The notes below the pieces were generated by a model. The model saw only the letters and a list, made by a program, of their open reading frames with translations, was not told the DNA's origin and ran no database searches. From contig NC_080423.1 of NCBI RefSeq assembly GCF_029873635.1, positions 89,697,191 through 89,761,190 on the forward strand: DNA of 64,000 nucleotides. Direction: 5' to 3'. The stretch's first letter is position 1, and every line of letters starts with the position of its first letter. The translations under genes were made by a program, and so were the position numbers. Positions 1 to 12,297 of the stretch are shown here, piece by piece. The stretch comes from Malania oleifera (Eukaryota; Streptophyta; Magnoliopsida; Santalales; Ximeniaceae).

Positions 1-158
1 TTGAAACTAATTTCATAATTAATTTTAAATGTCTTCTTTATTGAATATGCTTGTGTTGTACAGTTTATCTTTCAACTTTGCATATTCTTAGGGGGATCAT
101 TTTTAGGTTAAACCTCATTTTGCTCTGATGCGTTTATCATCATCAAAAAAGGGGAGAT
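1..158 (+). mobile_element. 3' end of the internal region of SIRE-type element D, with polypurine tract
   Basis: This non-coding stretch ends in a purine-rich run (aaaaaaggggagat, about 145-158) directly before an LTR that starts TGTTGAC. That is the layout of a plus-strand primer site of a plant copia element. The rest of D's body lies left of the window, so its coding capacity cannot be judged. Confidence 0.7.
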
Positions 159-664
159 TGTTGACTTTTTGAGTCTGGTCCCTAGTTTTGATTATGACAA
201 ACTGCATGTTACTAATGTGTGTGTCTAAGTACTTGAATAGGTTAATAATTCAGATCACACACATGAAAGTGAAGTTGAAGCCAGAATGGGCTTAAAGCAC
301 ATTATCCTAGCTGATTCCATGAAAAGTCAAGAGCAAAAGAAGAAGATATTTGTTTTAATTGTATATGTATGTTTGTTTAATTATTTGGTCTATAATAATT
401 TATGGTTTGTAATATTTGCATCCCATGCATAATGGGTATTTATGCTCAACATGATCATAGATTGACCATAGAGAACCAAATGACCGTAAGGCACCCTTTG
501 GTTAATCGATTCCAGATTTTTAGGGTTAGCTCAAAGACAATAGACTGACTTTAGGTCCCAAGATATCACATAAAAAGTCTCCTATAACTTAGAAGTTACA
601 ATCATGTGAACAGAGGTGATTTTATATGAAAATATGGACTTAAAATAAAATTTTAAAGGGATTC

Positions 665-1020
665 AGTTGACCGAACCCGAACCTATATAAAAGCTTCGGT
701 TGATCGAACTTGCTAGGGTCAACTAGTTGACTATTCAGTCGACCGAACCAAAACCTATATAGAAGCTTCAGTTGACCGAACCTCCCCATATTAAAATGAA
801 CTCCAACGCTCTAGTCGACTAAACCTCTAGTTCAAATTTAACCTGGTCGACTGAATCTCCGAACTCGGTCAACTGAACTTGAGCTGGTCAACCAAACCAC
901 GAAAGTTTAAAATCGCCTCAAAAGTGGTTGACCAAAACCTTAGTTCAAAAATGTCCTAGTCGACCAAACCCAGTAATCTGGTCGACTGAATCTTGAATTT
1001 GGTTGACCAAACCTCTTGAG
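665..1020. repeat. Palindrome cluster (GTCGAC type) in the LTR of D
   Basis: About ten copies of variants of ggtcgaccgaacc occur here, for example cagtcgaccgaacc near 735 and many TpG/CpA variants such as ggttgaccg and ggtcaaccg. Once the insertion of B is removed, the cluster lies roughly 100 bp upstream of D's TATA-like box. The function is unknown. Confidence 0.8.
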
Positions 1021-1097
1021 TTAGCGAAATTTTAGCCGCAGTAAATCAGGGTTAATTTGCTTTAAACATTTTCCAAAATACCCAATAAGTCCCCAAC

Positions 1098-1700
1098 TGT
1101 TGCTATGGGTTATTCCTAGTTTTGATAATGACAAATACTCTTAGTATTTAATGTTTTCCAAGTTTGTGTGCAAGTTTATATTGGCGAAATCAGTTGATGG
1201 CACATGAAAACTTGAAGAAAACAAAGACCCTGAAGCTTTCTCATTATTGTACTTTATATTATTGCTTTATTCGAGTCTGTAATAGTAACATAAGGCAAAG
1301 GTCTATAATAATCTGTATTGCATGCATGTAGAAGCTTATAAGCTCAAACACCTTAGAATGACTCTAGGTCGCTAAACATCACTTAATAATCAAATGACCT
1401 TAGAGGTCGACCGACGCCGAATTTTTTCGGTATACTAAAGAAGACCTAGACTGACCTTAGGACTCCCTATAATTTATAAAAATATGTCTTATAGTCTTAA
1501 ACATTAATCATTATATGAATAGGGTTAATATACATAGGGAATAGAACCGAAATGCATTAAAAATGCATGTTTGGTCGTCCGTACTTTCATAGTGTAAATC
1601 TGTCAATCGACCGAATCGGTCACCAAGTCAACAATTTGACCATGATACGGTCGACTGAACGTGCTCAGTTCAAAATTGCTGGTCGACCAAACTCCCTAGG
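1098..1700 (+). repeat. Element B 5' LTR, first piece
   Basis: It starts TGTTGCTATGGG and aligns with the 3' LTR start at 19740 (TGTTGACCCTACGG) and with what follows. Palindrome variants begin near 1570. The piece ends at the 5-bp target ctagg of element A. Confidence 0.85.
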
Positions 1701-3429
1701 AGTTGGCCTAACAAGGCTTACAATTCTTATTTTGATGATAACAAATCATGATATGTTTAATATGGTTTATTTCAAGTGAAAGTTTTTCAGGAAGAAGACA
1801 AAGCTTAAAGATAGTGATAAAGCATAGAGAGGGTTCAAAGCTCAAAAGAATGATAAAGTTTATGGAGAAAGTACTATTCAAAAAGATCAAGAAAGAAAGA
1901 TGATCAAAAGCTCAAAGATGACAGAAGAACAAGGACTTACTTGAAGACCAAAGGAATAGAGTTTTAAGGATGATTGTATGTAAGTACTTCAAGTAAACTA
2001 CAAATATAAACTGAATTGAAACTCTCATAAATCAAAAGAAACTTAGAAATGTATTTTTAGAAAAACCCTAAAGAATGTTTTTCAAATCAAAGAAAAGAAG
2101 GGTTTAAAGAAGAAATTTAAAAAAAAAAAAAAATAGAAGGACCAGACGACTGCCTCCATGTGGCAGGCGACTGCCCAAATTATATGAGGAATTTTCAAAG
2201 AGGTAGCAGGGTGCCAGGCGACTGCCTGAGCACAACCAGGCGCCTGGGTGGTCATGCCAGGCGACTGCTTGGGTTCTGCTACGCGACTACCAATGTTTTG
2301 TATTTTAAAATTCTTCTATGGCAGGCGACTGCCACTCGAATGTTTGTTTAAAATACTGCAACAAGAAGATTTTTTAAATGGATTTCTTGGGCACTACTCT
2401 TTTGAAAAACTTGGGGATTACTCCAAGTAAACTTGGGGGGCAAGGAATTACTTTTAAACTTCTATAAATAGCTCCAAACTTCAAAGATTTTTACACCAAG
2501 AAATTTTCAACAATCAAAGTTCTCTAAAAAGCTCTTAAACTCTCTTGTGTTCATCCTATTTCAACTATTGAGTTACTGCTGATACAAATTCTGAAGTAGA
2601 GCCTTCAAAGTCTGAATCTTTCAATACTTGGAAAATATTTGGTGATCTAAATTCAGTATTGAGCTTCAATCCTTTTATATTTGATTTACATTGAAGTATT
2701 CTTGTGTTGAATGTTGTACTAACCTACTCTGCTGTGAGAGTGTCTTTTGTACACAAACTTTTCTCTATCTTGGTTCTTGTTTATAGACGATTCAAGGTTG
2801 TACAATCATTGGACCAAACGAGGGAATATCGTTTGGAGAGGCGGGCTCTAACCTAAAGGAAGGAGTGATTGTAATTGGCATTGTTCCACCCATCAACGGA
2901 ATTGAACTAGTGAATCCTTTGGTGGTTTGCCAAAGGCGAGGACGTAGGCTGGGTATAAGCCAAACCTCGTAAAACCTTGTGTCTCTCTCTTCTTCCTTAC
3001 TCTTTATTTTTCAGCAATACTTACAACCTGCGTGTATGCTTTAAATTTTTAAATTCTGTGTATACGGTTGTTAAATAGACTGGAAGATAATTCGTTTTGG
3101 CTTGATCAGCATTGATTGCGGAACCGAAGGGGACTACGTTGGTTGATCATCTTAAACTTATTAATATGAAAGTTTGTTTAAAAACTAAACACAAAGAAGA
3201 AGTGTGAGTGTGGAATAACACAAGGCTTATATAAATTCAGCATGCTTTACACTTTGATATAGGGATACTGATACAAAGATTAAGATGTTGATTATTTTTG
3301 TTGATTGTTTGTGGTTGACTTGAGTTTGTGTTTACTTGTTGTGATTGTTGATATAAAACAAAGTATTAAAAAGAATATAATTTAAAAAATCCAATTCATC
3401 CCCCATCTTGGGAAGCTATCCTAATTTCA
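1701..3429 (+). repeat. Element A 5' LTR
   Basis: It matches 12298-14049 along its length and ends ...cttgggaagctatcctaatttca. A TATA-like box (tctataaata) lies at 2461-2470. A cluster of caggcgactgcc motifs lies upstream, at about 2140-2340. Confidence 0.92.
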
Positions 3430-3430
3430 A

Positions 3431-3444
3431 TTGGTATCAGAGCC
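3431..3444 (+). other. Primer-binding site of element A
   Basis: ttggtatcagagcc directly follows the LTR and is complementary to the 3' end of plant initiator methionine tRNA. Confidence 0.88.
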
Positions 3445-3487
3445 TAGTTATAGCAAATTCCTAACAAGAAGCTATAAAAAGATCTAA

Positions 3488-5085
3488 ATGGAAAACATAG
3501 GAGTAGCTCCTTTTGGAGAGTGCCAATCCTCAACTTGTCCACCAATCTTTTGTGGACACAACTACACCTTTTGGAAAAAGAGAATGCAAATCTACCTCCA
3601 ACACATGGATTGGAAAGCGTGGGAAGTAGTTATGAATGGAGACCTTATTCCCACTAAAATAGTAATTTCTAAAGAGAAAAAGGATATGATCGATTCAGAT
3701 TATAAAATGCTTCAAATAAATTCGAGTGCTATAAATGCTTTGTATTGTACTTTAGACGCTAATGAATTTAATAGGGTCATGGCTTGTAAAACGGCTAAAG
3801 AAATATGGGACAAATTAGAAGTTACATATGAAGGAACTATTGATGCTAGGGACAATAAGATAGACATGTTAACAAGTGACTATGAAGCATTCAAGATGAA
3901 TCCAGATGAAACCATATCAAGTATGTACACAAGATTCACCCACATAATCAAATTCCTTAAGTGCCTTAGGAAAAACCTATACCACCTACGAAATGATTAG
4001 GAAAATTTTGAGAGGCCTTCCCTCCATATGGGAACCAAAGGCTACAGCAATTATCGAAGGAAGAAACCTTAAGACCACCTCCTTAGATGAACTCATAGGT
4101 TCACTCCTTACCTATGAAATGACCCTAAAAGAAAGAAATCTTGAACCAAAGCATAAGAAATCTATTGCATTAAAAGCATCTTGCCACAACTCAAGTGAAG
4201 AAGAAAGTGAAACAAGTGACTTAGATTAAGATGAATTAGCATTCATCACTAAGAGACTAGGTAAGTTTTATAGAAGGAATAAAAGATTTTCTAGAAAGTT
4301 TAACAAAAGGAAACCTGAAAAAGGAGAATCAAGTAGAAAAGAAAATAAAAGTAAAAATGAACCTCTTATATGCTATCACTACAAGAAGAAACCAGGGCAT
4401 ATCAAACCGGACTGCCTGTTGCTTAAGAAAGACAAGAAGAAAAAGAAGGAAGCTATGAAGGCTACTTGGGATGACTCAAGCTCCAACAAAACGAAAAATG
4501 AATCAAGTGGACAAGAGATGGCAAACATATGCTTCATGGCGAATGATGAAGAGGTAAATTCCTACTACTCTTCAACAGAATCTTGCAATGAATCTTGTGA
4601 TGAGTCATGTGATAGTATGCCCTCGTACAAGGAATTACAAGCTGAATTGTTTTCCCTACATAAAAGATTCATAAAAATTTCCAAAAGAAATATAACCTTG
4701 AAGGATCAAAACAAAGAACTATTGAAGCAACTTGAATCATTCAAAATCATTGAAAAAGAAAAAGACTCTTGAATTGAGAAGTTATAGGAGGAAGTAAGTA
4801 AAGTAACTCAAGAATTAGGCAAAACTCATAAATAAAACTTGAATAAAAAAGATTTAGAAGTGAATGAACTTAAAAAATTAGTAGAGGATAAAGAAAAAAT
4901 TATATATAACTTTACAAAAGGTAAAGATAATTTTGAAAAGATGATTGGACAGCAAAGGCTACATGGGAATAAAGAAGGAATATGTTATAATGATAAAACA
5001 AATAAAAACAATAAGAAATTATACATGGGATACTTCGTCAAGGAAGCCAAGCACTATGCTAGCACTTCCTCAAACAACAAACATG
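3488..5085 (+). pseudogene. Element A gag region (fossil)
   Basis: The first part reads as a copia-type gag polyprotein (UBN2 family): the start MENIGVAPFGECQ, the segment NYTFWKKRMQIYLQ, then KTAKEIWDKLEVTYEG and YEMTLKERN. A basic zinc-knuckle-like stretch follows at about 4370-4450, then a Cys/Ser/Asp-rich linker with CNESCDESCDS, and Lys/Glu-rich coiled-coil sequence from 4620 onward. This is the usual domain order for the SIRE and Tork gag. The region ends where solo LTR K is inserted. It is degraded. Confidence 0.85.
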
Positions 5086-5090
5086 AACAC

Positions 5091-7214
5091 TATTAGCTTT
5101 ACCGTGATCCCAAGAGGGGGGGGGGGTGAATTGGTATTTTTAAAATTTAATCCCTAGGTCAATCTCTTAACACCAGTATAATCACAACCCTATGGTCAAT
5201 CTAGTGCAATTAAAGTAAATATATACCAGAAAGTAAATAAAGAAATTTAATCAATCACACAAGCACTAGAAAGCAGTAAAGAAAGGGTGACACGCAGAAA
5301 TGTTATCGAGGTTTGGCTAATTGCCTACGTCTCCGCCTTGGCTAACAAGCACAAGGATTACCACTATAATGCTCACTTAGATGGGTGGAGTGGCACCTAT
5401 ACAAACCAGGTCAATTAGCACAGCGCTGACCTTAACCTTTACAACAATCCTTACTGGGCTGGATCACCGCTCCCTTAGGCCATGCCTGGAATCACTCAGA
5501 TTTACAATCAAATGGTACAATAGAAAAGTACTTTCACATAAAGCATATGTGTACCCAAATGCGTTCAATCACATACACCACAAATGATTCAATATGTAAG
5601 CTCAGTGTGGTCTAAATAGTTCAACTCTCAAATGTATTTTCTATCAATGTAGTGAGTATGTGAGAGTGTCAACAATCAATCTTTGTATTTCAAGATATTC
5701 TCAATCAAGATGCTCAAACAAAGATATCACTCAAGTTTCAAATATTCCAAAGTGCATAATATATCAATCACGTGAATAGTGTATATGCTTGGTTTGCAAG
5801 ATATATGTAATCTTTGTATTCATAAAGATGATATGTATTTGAATACATATTGCAACAAAGACCAATATCACAAATATATCAATGTAAATCCCACAAGATA
5901 TTTGAGTAAGTTTAGAAAACGTTTTGCAACCCAAAACAAATACAAAACTTCTTAAGTTATTGCAATGAAAATGCAACACTCGGAAGTTCGATACAAGTCT
6001 TCTTAGGATAGACTTATTAGCAAAGCCCCCTAAGAGAACTTAGGTTTTGCTTTCGTAAAATCAAATCACTCAAACATGAATGGGAGAGCAAACCTCTTTG
6101 CACTAAAAACTCAATACACTTACAAAGGATTTGGAGAGATGTATAAAGTAAGATTGAGTGGTTTTAGAGAGAGTATGAGTAGTAGGAAGATTTTTGGCTT
6201 GAGAGAAATTTTTTACTTTGTTTTGCTAATCTTATTACTAATTTTTCCAAATGAAGGGGTATATATAGACACCCCATGAATTATGATCGTTGGGGACAAG
6301 GCTGATATTATTAGAAAAGTTTAATGGTGTTTTAATTAATTTAACCCTGTTTAAAACATTTAAACCACAGTAAAAATCAAGGCAACCCAAGAGGTCCGGT
6401 CGACCAGAACACTTTTGGTCGACTGAAGTTCATATGTCTCGGTCGACCAGGACATTTTTGAACTAGGGACTCAGTCGACCGAAAGTGCATGTCTGAGGTG
6501 ATTTTTCAATTTTACTGAGGTTCGGTCGACTAAGCTATTTTGAACTGAATGGTTCGGTCGACCAGAGAGTTGAGATTTCTCTCGAAGACCCTTGGTCGAC
6601 AAGACAGTTGTAATACAAATTGGCTCGGTCGACCAGGTGATCAAAATGTTGACCCCAGGAGGTTTCGGTTGACCGGGCAATTTGAACTATAATGGTTTAG
6701 TTGATCGGGTTGAGGTCAAATTCTTGACCCAGTTCGGATTCGGTCGACAGGGGCAAAAAGAACTGCCAAGGTTAGTCGACCGAAAGTGCACAAAGTGTGC
6801 ATTTCGGTCCTGTTATGATTCACACAAATCCTATTGAAGTGCCTAACATTCATAGGTGCAATGGTGAGTATCCTAGGTTCATTTAAGGGTCCTTTTGAAG
6901 ACACCAAAAAAATTTTGTGTCGTTCGACTAAACCCTAAGGTCATTCTAAGGTCATTTGTATTATGAGCTTACGTATTATACCATGCATGTGGGGTGTGTG
7001 ATTATTACAAGTAAACACCCTAATTTACTATTATAGACCCTTTACAAAAATGAATTATATATTACAACATGAAATTATTGGGTCTTGACTCTTCACTATC
7101 TTCCATAAGCATTAAGATCTTTCAATCTGAGTTCCTGCACATAACCTCAAACACTCATTAGATAAAATGAATTTTTGTCATAATCAAAATCGGGCGTGAC
7201 CTATAAGGTCAACA
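5091..7214 (-). mobile_element. Element K: solo LTR of a SIRE-lineage element, inserted in element A
   Basis: A perfect 5-bp TSD (aacac at 5086-5090 and 7215-7219) flanks a single LTR with no body. Read on the minus strand it starts TGTTGACCTTATAGG near 7214, like the LTRs of D, B and J, and ends beside a C-rich tract (poly-G on plus near 5115). A TATA-like box (gtatatatag) lies at 6259-6268. It separates gag from protease in A. Solo LTRs of this kind usually arise by recombination between the two LTRs of a full element. Confidence 0.92.
6395..6930. repeat. Palindrome cluster (GTCGAC type) in solo LTR K
   Basis: About a dozen variants of cggtcgaccg lie upstream (in LTR sense) of K's TATA-like box at 6259-6268. 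Examples are ccggtcgaccag near 6396 and agtcgaccgaaag near 6473. The nearest copy is about 130 bp from the TATA-like box. Confidence 0.8.
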
Positions 7215-7219
7215 AACAC

Positions 7220-8850
7220 ACTACTTGCTATATGTGCAAAACTTAAGGTCACGTAATGTTTGATTGCCCACTAAAAAGGAAGTATGTTAAAGTATAAGGA
7301 GAATGAAAAGTTAATAATGGACCTAACAAAAAAACAAAGAAAGTTAAAAGAATTTGGGTTCCAAAGACTAACACAATGAATCCTCCATTGTAGGTATGTT
7401 TTAGGACAACATCGTCAACGGACAAGTGGTACTTGAACAGCGGGTGTTCAAGACACATGACCGGCGATAAGACCAAGTTTACCTCTCTAACCCAAAGGGA
7501 CGGAGGATATGTCACCTTCGGCGATAATGCCAAAGGTAAGATCAGTGGCATTGGGAGAATAGGTAAAGAACCTTATATTACTATTGATAATGTGTTATTA
7601 GTCGAAGGATTAAAACACAATCTTTTAAGAATTAGACTGACAAAGGGTTTGAAATAACCTTTAAGAAAGAAAAATGTGTTATCCAAAATCCTAAAGAAAA
7701 TAAAATTTTGTTTATAGCTCATAGGATAAATAATGTTTATTGTATAAACCTTGAGAATCTAATGAATCAAAACGTAAGTTGTTTGGCAACCATGAATGAA
7801 ATAAGTTGGCTATGGCATAGGAAATTAGGACATGCTAGCATGGACCTATTATCCAAATTATCAAAGAAAAATCTTGTAAAAGGATTACCAAATACCAAAT
7901 TCATAAAAGACAAGATGTGTGATGCATGCCAAAAGGGAAAGCAAGTTAAAACAAGCTTTAAAAAGAAAAAAATATATATCTACTAAAAGACCCCTAAAAC
8001 TATTACACCTAGACTTATTTGGTCCAACTAGAACCTAAAGCCTAGGAGGAAAACAATATGTTTTTATAATAGTGGATGATTACTCAAGATTCACTTGGGT
8101 ATTATTCCTAGCAAACAAAGATGAAGCCCGTGACATGCTAATCATCTTATGTAAGAAATTACAAAATGAAAAGGGCTATAATGTAATAAGTTTTAGAAGT
8201 GATCAAGGTATGGAGTTTAGAAACAAAGAGGTTGATAAATTCTGTAATGAATATGGAATAAATCATAATTTCTCAACACCTGGAACTCCACAAAAAAATG
8301 GAGTTGTAGAAATAAAAAATAGAACCTTACAAGAAATGGCAAGAACAATGATAAATGAAAATAATCTACCTAAATACTTTTGCGCTGAAGCTGTAAATAC
8401 AGCATGTTATATTGTAAATAGGGTGTCCATCAAGTATAGAAAAAACACTGTATGAACTATGGAAAGATAGAAAACCTAATATCTCATACTTTCATGTATT
8501 TGGATGCAAATGTTTTTTCCTTAACACTAAAGATGATTTAGGAAAGTTTGATGCAAAATATGATGAAGGTATCTTTTTAGGCTACTTTACAAATAGCAAA
8601 GCCTATAGGGTTTATAATAGAACTCTTACTATCATTGAGTCAATACACATAATATTTGATGAATCAAACAATTATGAAAATAAAATTAAGATTGACGAAA
8701 AAGAAGATATTCCACAAAAAGAAGAAGATCTTGAAATAAAAGAAGAAAATAATAATGAAACTTCAAATGAAAACATTGTAGAAAATCTAGGACTACCTAA
8801 AGAATGGAGATATGCTAAAAGTCATCCAAAAGAACAAATTCTTGGAGAAA
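7220..8850 (+). pseudogene. Element A protease, GAG-pre-integrase and integrase region (fossil)
   Basis: The protease region is marked by SGCSRHMTGDK near 7440. The pre-integrase zinc domain has LWHRKLGHASMDLLSKLSK near 7810 and CDACQKGKQ near 7920. The integrase core shows DDYSRFTWVLFL near 8075, RSDQGMEFRN near 8200 and NRTLQEMARTMI near 8320. The order protease-integrase-RT is diagnostic for Ty1/copia. The region is broken. Confidence 0.87.
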
Positions 8851-8879
8851 CTTCAAAAGGAATAACCACTTGAGCCTCA

Positions 8880-10199
8880 TTGAAAAATATTTGCAATCAT
8901 TATGCCTATTTATCTCAAGATGAACCCAAGAATATTGAAGAAACCTTAAAAGATGATTCTTGGATTATAGCTATGCAAGAGGAACTAAATCAATTTGAAA
9001 CAAGTCAAGTGTGGGAACTTACACCTAAACTCAAAGACAAATCAATTATAGGAACTAAATGGGTATTTAGAAATAAAAAGGATGAAAATGGGACAATTAT
9101 AAGAAATAAAGTTAGGCTAGTAGCACAAGGTTATAATCAAGAAGAAGGTATTGATTATGATGAAACCTTTGCTCCCATAGCAAGAATGGAAGCAATTAGG
9201 ATGCTCTTAACTAATGCAGCCTATAAGGATTTCAAATTATACCAAATGGACGTAAAAAGTACTTTCTTAAATGGGTATATAAATGAAGAAGTATATTTCA
9301 AACAACCTTCAGGTTTTGAAAATTTTAAAAATCCAGATCATGTATTTAAGTTAACAAAAGCTTTATGTGAATTGAAACAAGCTCCTAGAGCTTGGTATGA
9401 AAGACCAAGCAAGTTCCTAATTCAAAACAATTTTTTAAGAGGAAAGATAAATAATACTTTGTTTATAAAAACTAAAAACAAAGGCATGCTTATAGTAAAA
9501 ATTTATGTTGATGATATTATTTTTGGAGCAACTCATGAGGAATTGTGTAATGAATTTGCTAAGTCTATACAAAAAGAGTTTGAGATGATTATGAAGGGAG
9601 AGTTAAATTACTTCCTAGGGTTACAAAACAAACAAGCAAAAAATGGAACTTTCATAAATCAAACTAAATATATTAAATACATGTTAAAGAAGTTTGATAT
9701 GGAAGAAAGTAAACCTATAGGAACTCCCATGAGCACCTTAACTAGTGTTGACAAGGATGAAAAAGGGAAACAAGTAGATACCAAGCATTACGAAGGCATG
9801 ATAGGAAGCTTACTTTACTTAACAGGAAGTAGACCAGATATTATGTTTAGCGTATGTATGTATGCTAGGTTCCAATCGGCTCTTAAGGAATCACACCAAT
9901 TAGCAGTTAAAAGAATCCTTAGATATCTACTAGGCACACTTGAACTAGGCTTATGGTATACAAAGGGAACTGAATTTGAAATGATAAGCTATTTTGATAC
10001 AGACTTTGCTGGATGCAAGATAGATAGAAAAAGCACTAGTGGAACTTGTCATTTTCTTGGAAACTCTTTAGTCTCCTGGTCTTCAAAGAAACAAAACTCT
10101 GTGGCATTATCCACAGTAAAAGCAGAACACATAGCAGTAGGGAGTTGTTGTGCTCAAACATTTTATATGAAACAACAATTAAAAGATTTCAAAATTTAA
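8880..10199 (+). pseudogene. Element A reverse transcriptase and RNase H region (fossil)
   Basis: This is the best-preserved stretch of A, with 439 codons open. Reverse transcriptase signatures are WVFRNKKDENG, ETFAPIARMEAIR, QMDVKSTFLNGYI, the catalytic-type IYVDDIIFG near 9510, and LCELKQAPRAWYE. RNase H signatures are SYFDTDFAGCKIDRKSTSG near 9990 and VKAEHIAVGSCCAQ near 10115. All are standard for copia pol. The close match to the SIRE consensus agrees with the low divergence between A's LTRs. Confidence 0.9.
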
Positions 10200-10477
10200 T
10201 ATCAAACTATTCCAATAAAATGTGACAAAAAAAGTACCATAAATATTTCAAAAAATCCGGTATCTCACTCAAGAACAAAACATATTGACATAAGAACATC
10301 ACTTCTTGAGATATCATGTGCAAAATAAAGACATAATGCTAGAATTTGTAAATACAAATGACCAATTAGTACATATATTCACAAAACCACTCTCTGAAGA
10401 ACGATGCATATTCATTAGAAGAGAATTAGTAATGATGCATATATGAGAAGCAAACTAAATAAGCTCTCTGCTTGGCA

Positions 10478-10612
10478 GGTGACTGCCAGGCTACTGACTT
10501 TCAATTTTTTGTTTGACAGGCGCCTGCCTTGTCCTAGCAGGTGACTGCCTAGCTGTGGGTAGGGTTTAAAACCCTATTTTATGCCTTTTAACTTCCATCA
10601 GGCGCCTGCCAC
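10478..10612. repeat. Palindrome block (GGCGCC type) in the body of element A, downstream of pol
   Basis: Four or five copies of the motif found in A's LTRs recur here: ggcaggtgactgccagg near 10483, caggcgcctg at 10517-10526 and again at 10599-10608, and gcaggtgactgcc near 10541. Two are perfect 10-bp palindromes. The block lies between pol and the env-like region. Confidence 0.8.
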
Positions 10613-10758
10613 TTCTCCTCTCTCTCCGAAAATCCTCATTCATACTCTCTTCAGCCAAATTCCTCTTCCAAATTAGCCTAAAACCATGAATCAAACCTAC
10701 CCTCCACATCAAATCGCATAAAAACCTAGGGTTTATTAGCCTTTCTCTTCAAAACAAA

Positions 10759-11859
10759 CATGTCATGGATCAAATCGGTTGGTCACAAGGGTTCCTCCTC
10801 CTCTACAAGGATCAACAATGATGAAGTAGAGAAGTGCTTAGTAACTCCTCACGCTAAGGAATCAAATCGCTTCAGCCGAACCCATCCTAGGTAAAATACT
10901 TGATGTTACATTCTTCAATTCTAATTTTCCTGAAATCATGGACCTTTTTAAGGAAATTGGGTGGGAATGGTTTATTATGTATCAAGCAAAAGGGTACTAT
11001 CCAAACGTTGTCGGATTTTCTATGCTAACATGGAGAAATTTGAAAATGGGATCAAAACAAATCTTCTAGGGCAAGATATTCATCTTACTCCCACATCTTT
11101 GGGAAAAAATTCTTCGAGTCAAGCTAGGAGATTTTGAGGTTCACATTGTTGAGAAACAATGGAAAATGACCCAAGGATTTACTCCAGAGGAATTTTTACC
11201 CCTACTCATAACTGATACACCTATCTCCTTTGGGCATCCACCTTTTTAAAAACAACTCAATCTCCAAGCTTTAATCCTGCCCAATTTTATTACATATAAT
11301 ATCCTACCACATTCTAGTTTTCATGATCATATTTTCTTCTTAGATTGTTTTGTTATGTGGTATATTCTTAAAGGAAAAAAGCTAGATCTTCCAAGTTTAC
11401 TTCTCCAATGGATCATTATGAAAGTTGATGCCCCTCATGTCATTCTACCATATGCTGGGATGTTAAATATGTTATTACGATATCTTTTATGATACTATTC
11501 TTAAGTGTATGAGATATAAGCAAACCCCTCAAGGGTGGTTTCACAAGGGACATTGTCACATCTTATCTACACCACCTCCTCAGCCTTCCAGGCTAGCCCC
11601 TTCAGTACAGCTTGACCCAGAAACTCCTTCTTGGTCCATTCCATTTTACAATCACTATATGACCTTCAGTGATGGAATGCAATCTGGACTTGGTACACTT
11701 CAGGAGAAGGTTTCCACTGTGGAAACTCATTGTTCTAATCTTGTTCAGCGTGTTGACAAGATTGAGAAACATTTGGCTAGTCCTTCTAAGGGCAAAACTC
11801 ATATGGATATCAGCTCTGCTCCATCAAGTGATGATGAATTTCCTCAATGTGCTGATTGA
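10759..11859 (+). pseudogene. Element A env-like third region (fossil)
   Basis: After a pol-downstream spacer, a region opening with MSWIKSVGHKGSSSSTR encodes segments typical of the extra protein of plant SIRE elements: GWEWFIMYQAKGYYPNV near 10955, VKLGDFEVHIVEKQWKMTQG near 11110, and WYILKGKKLDLPSLLLQW near 11355. The tail has Pro-rich sequence, then a predicted coiled coil around LGTLQEKVSTVETHCSNL near 11690. In related elements this region is called envelope-like by position; its function is unproven. It is broken several times. Confidence 0.65.
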
Positions 11860-12297
11860 TGTATTTCCTCTATGTGCTATTTAACACTTTTGTCTATGTA
11901 TTAGTATTTTTGAGTACTTCACGGGATAATATTTCTTTTGTGTTTGTAAGATCTACACGTACTATGTTCTACAACATTTCACTATGTTGTTTTTGTATCG
12001 CTCTCTTTTCCTTTTTGATTGATGTCCAAAGGGGGAGAGTGTTTGAGAGAAGGAAGTGCAAAAATGAAATATGTTATGGGCTTGTAAGAATATAAATATG
12101 TATGGAATACCTTGTATGAATTCATTGCTTGTAAGAATATGAATATATATATGGGTATGAATTCATTTTGCAAGTGATATGGTTTGTATAAATATATTTG
12201 GTATATCATGCTTTTTGAAAGGGGAAGCCATGAGCATTATTTTTATTTTTTTTTTATTTTTTTGCACTCGATTTGTCATCATCAAAAAGGGAGAGAT
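11860..12297 (+). mobile_element. Non-coding 3' tail and polypurine tract of element A
   Basis: AT-rich sequence with two short direct repeats (ttgtaagaatat... near 12083 and 12130) leads to the polypurine tract aaaaagggagagat just before the 3' LTR. I see no gene here. Confidence 0.75.
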
